A stretch of DNA of 64,000 nt, from assembly GCA_021464245.1 (NCBI GenBank), contig JADCRB010000099.1, forward strand, positions 124,001 to 188,000, in the 5' to 3' direction. The position numbers and the translations under genes were made by a program. The DNA comes from Carallia brachiata (Eukaryota; Streptophyta; Magnoliopsida; Malpighiales; Rhizophoraceae). The notes under the pieces were generated by a model. The model saw nothing but the letters and a program-made list of their open reading frames with translations. It had not been told where the DNA came from and made no database searches. Below, piece after piece: positions 24,873 through 36,534 of this stretch (its first letter is position 1; the number at the start of each line of letters is the position of its first letter).

Positions 24873-27800
24873 ATGGCGGCCTCCTTGGTCTCGGTGGTGG
24901 TAGAGCCTTCTCCTTGGGCTGGATTCCGCCGCCGTCCTCCTCATGGCTGTGAAGTTTCGAACAATTCTACTTCTCTGGGGTTTGGATTTGGATTTGGATT
25001 TGGCTCCCTTCCCATAACTATACCCATGCCCATACCGATAACCACAACACGAAGAGTTGGAAAGCTTTGCTGCAGAGTCACTCCAACTGTTTCTTCTTCT
25101 TCTGCGCTCGTGTTTCGCCATCTCGATGCCGATGATTTCAGGCATCCTCTTGACAAGCAGGTTTCCCGCCTTTCTTATCTTATGAATCGTGATTTTCGAT
25201 TGTATCTTATATTTCTTAATTGAATTAATTCAAGTAGAGCAGAGAACACTCTTATTTCACTTTTCATCTTTAATTAATTAAATTAAAATTGGTCTTCTTT
25301 TTTTGTTCTCCGTCCTTTCAGTTACCAGAAGATAGATGCTTGCAATTCGTTTGTTGATAATTTTTATTCTCCACGGTCACGAGATTCATATTGCGTTAAT
25401 TAAAGCTTCGTTTGTTTGGTTGCCTCTACATGACTGAACATGATTATTCAACTAAGCTAACCTATAAAGAAAAACTTGTGTTCAATGCAATATATGTTTC
25501 CTGCTTGCAGAACACGCTGATGTTGAGGATGATTCCTGGATTAAATGAGCTTGCCAGGGCTTTATTAGGTACATATTGTTATTACTTCTACTGCATAGTG
25601 CGTCCAGTACACTACGTAACTTTGATTCAAATGAAAATCTTCGTTTCACTCTCTTGTTCTCTTGTAATCACAAGCTTATTACGTTGGTTATTTTGTGTTT
25701 GTGGATCATGCAGTTCCCATATATATATATATATATATATACGGAGATAAACAGTTTCATTCTGTATTCCTTTGGGTGACATGGCATGAATATGATTGCA
25801 GGCACTCTGACGGAGCAAATCATGCTTCTCGAAAATATTGGCACTTCTGTTCTTGTTTCTAAAAATCAGGTTATAAAATGGCATTAATCCTCTCTCTCTC
25901 TCTCTCTCTCGTACAGTAGCTTATTCTTTGCTTGTCTAATGTGTGCTTGCATCACTTCCTTACTTTAGGCCATTTCATTTATCTCTTGCCCCCGCTGCAT
26001 CTTTTCTTGTTTGATTGACTTCGAGTAGTTTGTATCATTTCATTTATCTCTTGCCCTGCTCCATCTTTTCTTGTTTGATTGACTTCGAGTAGTTTGTTTA
26101 TATACGTCAGAGGGATAAATCAATCCAAATAGGCTCTGTCCACCCTAACAATTTTGTGTTCTTTCAAGTTATGTTCTATTGGTATATCTGCTGTCCTCTC
26201 CTTAGGTGGCACTTATTCTTTTTGGAACTTCCGACCCCATGGACCTTACCTTCCGTGTTCTTAATTGCGAGAAAGTCTACAGAAACATAACCAATGTCAT
26301 AAATATCATCCATCTTAAACTTCAAAGTCCAAATTTTGACAATGTAAAAAACTCTTCTTATTGCTTGGTAGAGGGCTTCAAATGAAAATCCTTTAGGCAC
26401 CATTTAGTCAAAGCTCGTCTGCACTTGTCTTTCTTTCTTATATTTTTTCTTCCTCATTTACTCCAATTGTGGAAACCAAACACCTTGGAATTTTGTTTCA
26501 GTGTTTGTGAGCTCATGTGGCTGTCATATTTTCTCTTCTTCCAGCTCTCCGAACTTCATCAGTTGATGACTGATGCTGCAGAAATACTGAACATTGAGGC
26601 TCCTGACCTTTATGTACGCCAAAGCCCTGTACCAAATGCTTATACTTTAGCTATAAGTGGGAAAAAGCCATTTGTTGTTGTGCATACCAGCCTGGTGGAG
26701 CTTCTGACACGGAAGGAATTACAGGTCTTGACTCATTTCATGTCGGCAAAATGCTTGCAACTATCAATTATCCTTTCTTTTATTCATTCCTATTTATCAA
26801 ATGTTTATGTGAATTACATTGGTTACAGCTTATTTTGGATCTTTTGCCACCATTAAAAAATGAACTTTTTCTGAAAAAAAAAATTTGATCAATACGAACA
26901 TATACGGATGTAAATGGAACTTGTCATGCATGCTTTCTTCTTGTAATCACTCCACTCTCTAAGTGATGAAAAACCTGCTAAGAGCTATTTTAACTTAAAA
27001 ACAGGCTGTTTTGGCCCATGAATTGGGCCATCTGAAATGCGATCACGGCGTGTGGCTGACACTTGCAAATATTCTCACCCTTGGAGCCTACACCGTACCT
27101 GGTAGGTGCTCTGGTTCTGTTATCTTTAACTTAGTTTCCTCACCTGTATACCATCCAGTTATCTTGTTTTACATGATGAATTAACTAATGGGTTTAAGCT
27201 TCAAACTGTAATGTTTATTCCGATATTTTGGGGTTTCTCTTCCTAATAAAGTGAAAGTTCTCCATGCATTGTAAGCATTTGGTTTGATTATGACTTTCTA
27301 GACACATAAACAGCAATAATGATTCTAAACTTTGTGCTTTCTTTCCAATTCAACGTTTCGGAAAAGCGGCAACATTCTAAATTTGGGGTATACTGTGCAT
27401 TTTTAGTTGCATTATTTGGCAATCAATTTGTGGATAATTGATATTAGATTTTACATGTACTCATCAATGTGCTTCTTATTGTTGTTTATAGGACTCGGTA
27501 GGTTGATAGCTCAGAGTTTGGAAGAACAACTATTTCGTTGGCTACGATCAGCAGAACTGACATGTGACCGTGCAGCCCTTCTTGTTGCCCAAGACCCAAA
27601 GGTACATATGCGAAACCTTGGAAACACAGACTTTTATAGCAGTATGATAGTGATCTGATTTTCTTCTGCTGCTACAAGAGGTGGTCATCTCTGTTTTGAT
27701 GAAATTAGCTGGGGGAAGCCCGTCCCTAGCTGATCAGCTAAATGTTGATGCATTTTTGGAACAAGCTCGCTCTTATGACAAAGCTTCTTCAAATCCAGTT

Positions 27801-28022
27801 GGGTGGTATATAAGGTGAGGACAATGATGATCAACATCAGTTTCATTATCAAGTTCCCTGTGGTTGACTTAACTGGTGCTGTCCAGAAATGCTCAAACAA
27901 GGCAACTTTCACATCCTCTTCCTGTCCTACGTGCTCGTGAAATTGATGAGTGGTCAAGGAGTCAAGCCTACAAAGCTCTTTTGCAACGTGCCATCCAGAG
28001 GAATGCTTTCCAGAATATTTAG
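24873..28022 (+). CDS. PGM48: plastid M48-family zinc metallopeptidase (PGM48-like), 8 exons
   Basis: Exons: 24873-25160, 25511-25568, 25802-25869, 26545-26724, 27005-27101, 27492-27601, 27681-27814, 27887-28022; 1071 nt, 356 aa, all GT-AG and in phase. The N-terminus is Ser/Arg/Pro-rich with an unusual GFGFGFGFG run, as expected for a chloroplast transit peptide. The zinc site is AHELGHLKCDHG (His203, Glu204, His207), with Glu252 in SAELTCDRAALL as the likely third ligand. Other family blocks: MIPGLNELARALLG, APDLYVRQSPVPNAYTLAI and LPVLRAREIDEWSRS. The Arabidopsis counterpart at At3g27110 (from memory) is PGM48, a plastoglobule protease that promotes leaf senescence. Hydrophobic segments around residues 212-240 may anchor it to the plastoglobule or membrane. 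Assignment to M48 is firm; the PGM48 role is by homology. Confidence 0.92.
25719..25741. repeat. (TA)n microsatellite in M48 intron
   Basis: About eleven AT units sit in the intron between exons 2 and 3 of the M48 gene. Confidence 0.85.
25971..26100. repeat. 65-bp tandem duplication in M48 intron
   Basis: Two adjacent copies starting CATTTCATTTATCTC at 25971 and 26036 differ by a few bases and small indels. They lie in the intron before exon 4 of the M48 gene. Confidence 0.8.
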
Positions 28023-29560
28023 CGCAGCCCTTGGGATGGTTGAAATCGGAACAACTTGGATAGGTACAGTTTCAAGTTTGTTTCTATTATGTTTTTGGAT
28101 CCATTGTGGGAGATGCACTTTATATTCTTCTCATTCTTTTTTCATTGGTCCCAAACTGATACACTTAACATGGACAATGGTCAGGATTCTTCTCTTTTTG
28201 TGCTCGATCCACTCATTCCTGCTGTATGTAAGAGCGGGTAATCGCAAGGCAGTAGGAGATGAAGGAGGATGTCTTACAAATATTCATCTGCTACATAGAA
28301 GCTGGATTTATCCAGGTACCCCATTCAGTTATGTGGCAGTATAGTATTTATGGGGACTTTCCATGGCCACTGTAAATAACTTGACTGCAAATAATATCTC
28401 ATTTAATATGTTTGAAGGTCACATGACATAGTCCTGACAATAAAATTTACTTCACAATAATCACTAGCATCTTCCAAAGTAAACTGCAAACTCTATGCAG
28501 AACCTTTTGTGAGTGTTGCTGTAGCTTTAACTCCAGCCAGGGCTCCTGAGACAAGCTCAAATGCGGAATTGCCTTGGGCACAATGAACTGTTCGGACTCT
28601 ATGTATTAGGCTGTGACTAAGATTCATCAGTGTGTTAAGGCGGATTGAGCTGGACCCGGTACTTCATGGAGGAGAGCGCCATCAGTACAATGCCTTGGGA
28701 ATTCTGGAACAAATTTGGACTCTTTATTCAGCAATAGGTTATCGGTACTTCAGATCACGATTCCAGGCATCAATTTGGTGAGAGAAAAGTAGAGTTAATG
28801 CAACAAGCAAGATAGTGGGATCAAAGTTTTGTGGTTGAGTGTGTGGTGCAAAAATTAATAGGCTGTCCCTTGTCCCAAGTGCCGAAGTAGAGACCAGGCT
28901 CTTCCATGCCTGGTGCGCATTATTGCTGCTTGGAAGAGAAAATTACTGCTTGATTATCTGGTGCTGGTTTGGGAACGTTGGCATCGCCCGAGCAATTATA
29001 TTAGCCGCTTGGGATAATCGAGAAAGCGAGTAAATAGTGCAAGTAATCGTCAGTGCTATAGAAAGTTGGGTTAAATTTTTGGCATATCATATCATATCGT
29101 GTTGAGGGAAGCACAGCGTGTCTATTCCCTGGCAAAATAACATTGATTTCGAGTCCAAGGAAGTAGAGTCACATATGATAGGCAACTATCATTAAATGAA
29201 ATAATGATTAAGCAATGATTGTTGGTGCCTGTAGGTCCAGTAATCTATTCAGCAATTCAAATAAAACTGAACAACTGTTCTGTTTGGATTAAATAAAATG
29301 AACGAACAAGGAAAGGCAACCATCCGATCCCATCTGATGGATGGTATGGCTGAGAGCATGTGCGCTCCTACGCTTACTTAACACTAGTTAAGAAAGCCCG
29401 CCATGTAACATAGTATATAAATGTTGTTTTATCAAACAATTTCTTGTTTTACTATCTCTGTGATAAGAAATAATAAAGAGAATCGAATCAGGGCAACATC
29501 AATAAAAAAAAAAAAAAAATTGGAGGAGCGTGGACTAACCCTAAATCTAACATTAGATTC

Positions 29561-29666
29561 ACAACTTTAAAATACTAAATAAACGCCAAAGTTAGCCCAT
29601 GCAATTCTGTAAGACAACTTTGAAATTCTAAATAAACGCCAAAGTTAGCCCATGGAATTCTGTGAG
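29561..29666. repeat. 53-bp tandem duplication
   Basis: Two copies beginning ACAACTTT (29561 and 29614) share the block AAACGCCAAAGTTAGCCCAT and the following AATTCTGT with only a few differences. Confidence 0.8.
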
Positions 29667-30693
29667 CCGTGGGCGGATTACGCATGGATTGACCTTCTTT
29701 TATTAGGTTTGAAGTTAGTTTCGTTGTGGCTAAAACTCATATAAAGATGTTATTTGCTTTTTTTTTTTTTTTTGATTTTTTTGAAGTTTTTTAGATTTAA
29801 ATCAATTAATTGTAATTGAGAAAAAATAATTAGAAAAGTTAAAAATTTAAACCTTTGATTTTTTATTTGCTGGCATATTATTAACACCAAAAATATTTGA
29901 GCTACAAAATAATAGAATCTAATTCATGATCATCTCTTCGGTCAAAAAAAAAAAAATTCATGGTCATCTCGAGTCGAGGGGTAGGATGGACCGAATGCCT
30001 GGGCCCGTTGGCAATATCGGCTGGTTCACACGTCAGAATAGAAGCAGAACACACCTAGTGCCGCCAAGTGCGACAACAGCCGCCCCAACAATAACAGACA
30101 AATAAAACCAAGCCACACCATCACAATATTTTTTTTTCAAAAGACTCAAAAATAGTAAATAAATAACTATTTTTTTTTTCCAATAGGAAGATAAGTTAAT
30201 TTCACATCCAACAAGAATATTGTATCTGTTATAAATTTTTAGTTTAAATAATATTAACAATATATTAATATAAAAATTAAAAATTTAAATTTATAACTCC
30301 ATTTAAATTGTCTCCTCTCTCAAACTATTTAATTTAGATTTTTAAAAAAAAAACTGAAAAGAAAGAAACAAGAATACTGTATCTAATGCATTCCTTGTCA
30401 CCGTGCTATCGCTAATTTATATATTTATTTATTTTACGAGGGTGTCATCATCGACAGCCCATAGTAAGGGGTTCAAAAAAAAAAAACAAAAAGCCACCAC
30501 AGTGAGTGAGGCTGCACGCCAGCCATTCCTCCCACCCAAACTAACAAAAAGAGAAAAAGAAAAAAATCCAAATAGAGGAGGAGTTTGCCAAGTGGCCTTG
30601 CCCTAATCGCTCCAAAGCTCTCTTCTTTCTGCTTGCTTTCTTTCCTGTTTCCCAATTTTTTCCATCCTAAACATCTCTATTGCTCTGTCGGAA

Positions 30694-30753
30694 AGAAGAG
30701 AAGAGAAGAGAAGAGAAGAGAATCTGATCGAGTAATAATAATAATAATAATAA
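30694..30753. repeat. (AAGAG)n and (ATA)n microsatellites in SOX leader
   Basis: A pentanucleotide AAGAG run to about 30721 is followed, at 30733-30753, by about seven ATA units, directly upstream of the sulfite oxidase ATG at 30762. Confidence 0.8.
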
Positions 30754-30761
30754 GAAAAAGA

Positions 30762-33700
30762 ATGCCAGGACTGAGAGGACCGTCCGATTACTCCGAAGAA
30801 CCACCTCGTCACCCCTGTCTCCTCATCAACGCTAAGGCCCGCTTCTATTTCCCGTTTCTTCCCCAAACACCCCCTTTCCTCTTCCTTTTTCTTTGTCTTT
30901 TTGTGTTTTTATTCTATTTTGTACGAACCAGTTTTTCCCATCACAGTTCCCTTTTTTCCGGCTTTTGTTGGTGTTTAAAGCTTTATTCTTTTTTATTTGT
31001 TTTTATTTTTTCTCCTGACACATCACAGAAGCAGCTTCTGGGTCATAGATTATTTCCTCTGTTCGTGTCGTCATCATCCTGAATTCCTAAGCCCTTCACT
31101 GTTTAATTTTATTGTCTTAATTTTGATTGTCCAAGAGCCTCCTAATCAAGTGTGTCCTCCTCCGTCATCTTGAAATTGTATCCTACAAGTACAAAGGCTT
31201 GTATTATATTATATTAGATTAGATTATTGAGAGAGCATTGAGATTTTGTTTGTTTTTTTTTTTTTTTCTATGTGTTGGTGATTCTCGATGGGATTCGTTG
31301 GTTCTTCTGGTTGTTATTTTGAACCTTTGAATACAATAATACTTGGATTCGCCCCTCCTGAGCTTTTTTTTTTCTTTCCTCCTCCTACTACCTCTACAAG
31401 AACCAACATTTGCTTCAGGCAGCTATTCAATTTCGGGGATATGCCCTTTGTACCTTTAAAGACAAAGCCTCGATAACATTATGCGGAATCCTTAGTATTA
31501 TCTCTCTGTTCACATGACATATGTTCAACACTCCCTAATTTTTGGTTACTTCTTGCACTTCTCTTTCATCTTTTTTTTCCTTAAAGTGTTCTTTATCTTG
31601 CTTTTTCGCTTGTTGGTGCTTCTTGTTGTTTTTGTTGTTGTTTTTGACCCTTCTGTTATATCAAATTCGTGACAGACAGCTTTTGTTTGTCTGGTGCAGC
31701 AACCTTTCAATGCCGAGCCACCCCGTTCAGTGTTGATTGGCGCTTATGTGACGCCTGTGGATTTCTTCTACAAGAGAAATCATGGGCCCATCCCTCTCGT
31801 TGATGACATCGAAAGGTCCAACTTTTATTTTAGTTTGATTTGTGTTCTTTTTACACCCTTGCATTTTTTTTTTTTGGGGGGGGTGGGGGGATGATTTCAT
31901 TATCCTAAACTGGTTCCGCTTCCTGTTTCTACGAGTAGATATTCTGTTTCCATACGGGGATTGATTGAGAACACCAGAGAGGTCTCTATGAGAGACATCA
32001 GGTGAGTTGTGGATTCATTCCTAAATACCATCACCTTATATCTTCTTAGCTTTGCTGTGATTGTTTCTTGGACATCAAAATTGAAACACTGCTAAACAAC
32101 AGGATGCTTCCAAAATATAATGTCGCTGCCACCTTACAGGTATGTTTCTTGATGCACCTATACTGGCCTCGTCTTTATTTTGAATTACTGGGATATAACA
32201 AAAGCTGTTGCTTCTTATGTTGCCATTTATTTGATTTGCATGAGCCACCCAGTGTGCTGGTAACAGAAGGACTGCAATGAGCAACGTGAAAACAGTGAAA
32301 GGAGTTGGCTGGGACGTTTCTGCAATCGGAAATGGTTTGTTTTCTTCATTTTGGGTCTCAAATTGTAACTTTGAGTCTGTTATCAAAATCCATGTGTGTT
32401 TGGGATATGTTATTGATGTCCTCTGGCAGTCAGTTGAAAAATATCCTTGCATGCTTTTCTTAACAAATACTGTAAAAGTCTTCGACATTCAGATGAACTT
32501 TTGCACTCTGAACTTTACTCTGCTGGGTCTAATATGAAGTCTTATGGATCTAATTCATTTAGTTCCTTTCAGCTGTTTGGGGTGGTGCCAAACTGGCCGA
32601 CGTTTTGGAACTTGTTGGGATACCAAAGTTGACAAAGACCACTCAGTTAGGTGGAAAACATGTAGAATTTGTTAGCATTGACAGGTGCAAGGTATCAAAT
32701 GTCTGTGTTTTTAGAATTGTCTATTTGTTTGTTGCGTGGTTTGATTGAGGATATTTGCTTGCGTACTCCATTCTTCAAATTTGAAAATATTGTAGGAGGA
32801 GAATGGAGGCCCTTACAAGGCATCAATTCCACTTAATCAGGCCACAAACCCTGAAGCTGATGTTTTACTTGCTTACGAGATGAATGGGGAGGTTGGTGAA
32901 TTTTTTCTGATACATGTTCAGAAATTGTATTTGAATCGGCAATGATGAAAATCACGCAGTTTCTTTCTAGTCAAACAAGTTGCTTATTTGGCTATGCATT
33001 CTAACATAACAATTTGATGACAAAAACAACATTTTTTTTTCCCTAAATGGAATGAACTGACACTAGTTTTTATATTTTTACCCACGCAAAGCCACTAAAC
33101 AGGGACCATGGTTATCCATTACGAGTGATTGTCCCTGGTGTTATAGGTGCCCGTTCAGTTAAATGGTTGGATTCGATCAATATAATTGCAGACGAATGCC
33201 AGGTTGGAAAAGGTTTTTTTTTGGGTTACATTATGCTTGAACTTTAATTCTTTGTTTTTCCTTCCAAAAGTAATATATTTGAATTTGCCTTGGGCACTTG
33301 TCAGGGCTTCTTTATGCAAAAGGACTACAAAATGTTTCCCCCATCAGTGAATTGGGACAATATCGATTGGTCAACAAGGAAGCCACAGATGGATTTCCCT
33401 GTCCAGGTGATTCTCTTAAAGCTTCATTTTCCTGGCAGAATATTGATGTGTATTTAAGAATCGTGTGTTCACTACTTGAACATCTTTAGTTATTAGTTGA
33501 AAGTTATTTCAGTAGTTGAATCTGAAGAATGCTGTACAAGGCTTAACATGAAAAATCATTAAGAAGGACAGTCAATGGTTCCTATTAATGACGCAGGGTG
33601 ATTAATTTAGATGCATTTGAGCTTTATTTAACAGGAAAACCACTATTTGATATATTGCGCGATATTATTTGACTAACTCTCATTAGTTGCTGGATTGACA

Positions 33701-34742
33701 GTGTGTGATTTGTTCTTTGGAGGATTTGCATATGGTAAAGCCTGGAAAGGTTAGTCTGATTGCTGTTATAGATTTTCACCTCATACAGTATATTTGGGGC
33801 TTGGTTCATTGATGATGCATGCACAAACATTTGGCATACAAAAAGCAAATACTCCTTTATTTTGATCTTAATCTGTTGTCTCTGTGAACTAGAATTCTGT
33901 TCGAAATTTTCCCGGAGCAGTGGTTACGTGATTGATGATTGGCCTTATCAGCCTCTTGAATGATCTCAAACTCATGATTGCTGCAAGCTTTGTGCATTTA
34001 TTTTTCCAAGATATCCTGCTGTTTTCTTTGCATGGCCCCAAGATCTTGGTTTCTTGCGTTATGCATTCATTTTGGTTTCTAGATCTTTCTAGTAAGGTTT
34101 TCTTTTGTTGCGTAACAAGTTTTGTACATACTTAGAATGTAATGCTTGTCAAATAACTCTTTGCAGGTTAAAGTTAGTGGATATGCAGCATCAGGAGGGG
34201 GCCGTGGAATTGAGAGGGTTGATGTGTCCATTGATGGTGGGAAAAGCTGGGTCGAAGCCCACAGATACCAAAAAATTGTGTCCCCTACATTGCAGATCAC
34301 ATTGACAGCGACAAGTGGTCCTGGGTGCTTTTTGAGGTCACAGTTGATATCTTGAATAATACAGAGATAGTTGCCAAAGCAGTATGTTTTCTTCTTTGAC
34401 GATGTATCTATCATGACTCAGGTTTTTCATGCATATAGGTCTCAAACAGTAGGTGCACTCTCAAAATTAACGTGATTATGCTTGACTGCATAGATTCTGC
34501 ACACATAAAGTACTGTAATTGGGCCTATAGGTCACAATGTGCTAGTGTTTGGAAAACGAGCAGTCTGGTGCTCGTTATTAGCCGCGATTTTGCACATCAT
34601 GATGTTTTTCTTTCGTCATGTACAGGTGGATTCAGCAGCAAATATCCAACCTGAAAATGTGCAAGAAATTTGGAATTTGAGAGGGATATTGAACACTTCA
34701 TGGCACCGCGTTCAAGTTCGTATTGGTCACTCGAGTATGTAG
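30762..34742 (+). CDS. SOX: sulfite oxidase (Mo-cofactor), 12 exons, one frame break
   Basis: Exons: 30762-30836, 31700-31815, 31939-32001, 32103-32139, 32253-32334, 32573-32691, 32796-32891, 33092-33202, 33305-33406, 33702-33749, 34167-34381, 34626-34742. With one restored base the product is 393 aa, the length of the Arabidopsis enzyme. It oxidises sulfite to sulfate in peroxisomes, passing electrons to oxygen; plant SOX has no heme domain. Key parts: MPGLRGPSDYSEEPPRHP start, molybdenum-ligand Cys98 in LQCAGNRRTAMS, Moco-binding VWGGAKLADVL and HGYPLRVIVPG, and dimerisation-domain VSIDGGKSWVEA and LRGILNTSWHRV. It ends in Ser-Ser-Met, resembling weak peroxisomal PTS1 tripeptides. Exon 11 is 215 nt where the phases need 216: one G is missing near 34275-34281. 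The first donor reads AAG|GCCCGC, not GT. Confidence 0.92.
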
Positions 34743-36534
34743 ACCACATAATTGGGTTTTGTTTTCTGTAATGGTGCACTTACCTAAATAAGTAATGAGG
34801 TTAAGGCTCGAAAATGCAGTGTACTCTGTTTTAATACTTTTTTTGGTACTTACTGAACATTGCTTCGGGGTTTTGTGTACAAGAAAGAGGCTACAGATTT
34901 TTTGGCAATGTGATATTGCCAAAGCAAATGCCAGAGAAGGCTTTTTCCAAGATCAACGATGCCTCGCTGTGGTTTGAAATAATAGAGTGGTTTGCTTTTT
35001 CTTGGCTCATTCTTTTTTTCTTTTGAAGCATTCTTCATTTTTAATGCCGCATTTAAAATTTAGATTTATGTTATTCTATAAATTCTTCGATTAATTCGAT
35101 TATGTCCGAGCCATAATTGCACTGTTTTTGTTTTGTTCTTCGAGACTCTGTGCTACATACATGATAAAGTGGTTTAAGACACTTGACAGCTTGAACTACT
35201 GAAGCAGTACGTACATAATTAAGTAGTAAGGACGGAACGTGCAGTCCACGGTAAACCAACAGTCTTGGGATTGAGATGCAGACAGATAATTAAAACAATA
35301 AGATATGGAAAAAAATATGTGGACTCATTTAAAGAAAACGTGGTGGGTATGCTCAGATCTAAATTGTTAGATTGTAAAAAGTGTATTAAATTTTAAAATA
35401 AATAAATAAATTATTAAATATTATTAAATTAACTGCATACACTTCGCATAAATACTTATGCGTGTCTGTATGGTGGGTTTCATAAGATATTTTAGAAACA
35501 TCTAACAAAGTTGCTTGTATCAACCCGGCAAATTTATAAAAACATTTCTCTCTCTGATGGCTCAGTCTTGATGTCCTCTGCAAAGTGCAAGGGAAAAGTG
35601 CCCGTCTGGTCTGGTGGTTGTGCTTGGGCATGGGAAGTTAAAGAAAGTGACCGTCTTGGTCTGGGTATTTTACCGTTGGCGGAGGGATGTCAAGGAATTA
35701 AATACCTAACCAGGAGTTATAGTCATTTCTGGTGGATGAGAGCACGAAAATATATAGACAATAACTAGATATAGTCTATGCAAACAGTAAATCTCTATAG
35801 GCCGAGGATCTGGTCTGAAAAAAAAAATCAAAAATTTAAAATAACACTAATAACATTAATGGTAATACTAAATACATTTAAATGTAAATTTATTAAAAAA
35901 AAATCTGAATGAAATCTGACCGTAAAATTTAGCCATGTATATAATCCCCTACGCAAAATGCTAAAGTTTAATGCAATCCAGTTGGTCCATTTCTTCCTCA
36001 TGGCACTTTTCTGCATCCGACCAAAAGCTAGAGAGACAAAAAGCACTGTTAGAATAGAAAGACTACCCACCATATCCCTATCACATGCATTAACAACAGC
36101 TGATCTCATGATGAAATAAGGTCAGTTAGTGAAGAGTTTTGATCAGTTAGTGAGGTATGAGTAGATGAATGTATGATTTAGCAGGGTGAGTGCTTCAAGC
36201 ATTAATGAATAACAATGAATCGCGAACCAATTACTCCCTAACTTACACCCACTAATTATTTCTCCAACCATTATTCCCTAATTGACTCTTTTCTTATTAT
36301 TTAAAAAATATATATATATCACGGAGCATTCACCACCTGCTACTATACACTAACTAGCCCATCCAATGTTTTGCAAACAAATTACAGAATCGATCTTGAA
36401 ATTGCAATCCTAGGAAGTAGGAATAGGAGAGTTTTTATTTAACAGAGACTTTTAAAAGGTATAAGACGACTACATATATTCGATACTGGATGTCAGAAAT
36501 TAACATTTTTTCTGCTTACATGAATCGATGTATA
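34743..36534. other. convergent spacer between SOX and FIGL1
   Basis: The two genes converge here. Bases 34743 to about 35050 are the probable SOX 3' UTR. The middle is AT-rich spacer with a near-palindromic patch around 35370-35450 (AGTGTAT and ATACACT flanking ATTTTAAAATAAATAAATAA-type sequence). Bases up to 36534 include the FIGL1 3' UTR. No gene is seen. Confidence 0.4.

Larger units (their letters stand above)
28023..30761. other. spacer between M48 and SOX genes
   Basis: Bases 28023 to about 29050 show mixed composition like 3' UTR and old genic sequence, with GT/AG-like borders near 28060, 28310 and 28495, but no frame that I can tie to a family. A 53-bp direct duplication lies at 29561-29666. 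A- and T-runs at 29500, 29760 and 29945 are typical spacer. Bases about 30460-30761 are the leader of the sulfite oxidase gene. Confidence 0.4.

Noticed and set aside
28056..28610. Possible extra exons downstream of the M48 stop
   Set aside because: Splice-like borders and short open stretches exist, but none joins in phase to a recognisable sequence; treated as 3' flank.
30837..31082. Read-through frame extending SOX exon 1 into intron 1
   Set aside because: The Phe/Leu-rich extension lacks family similarity, and exon 2 at 31700 restores the conserved sequence.
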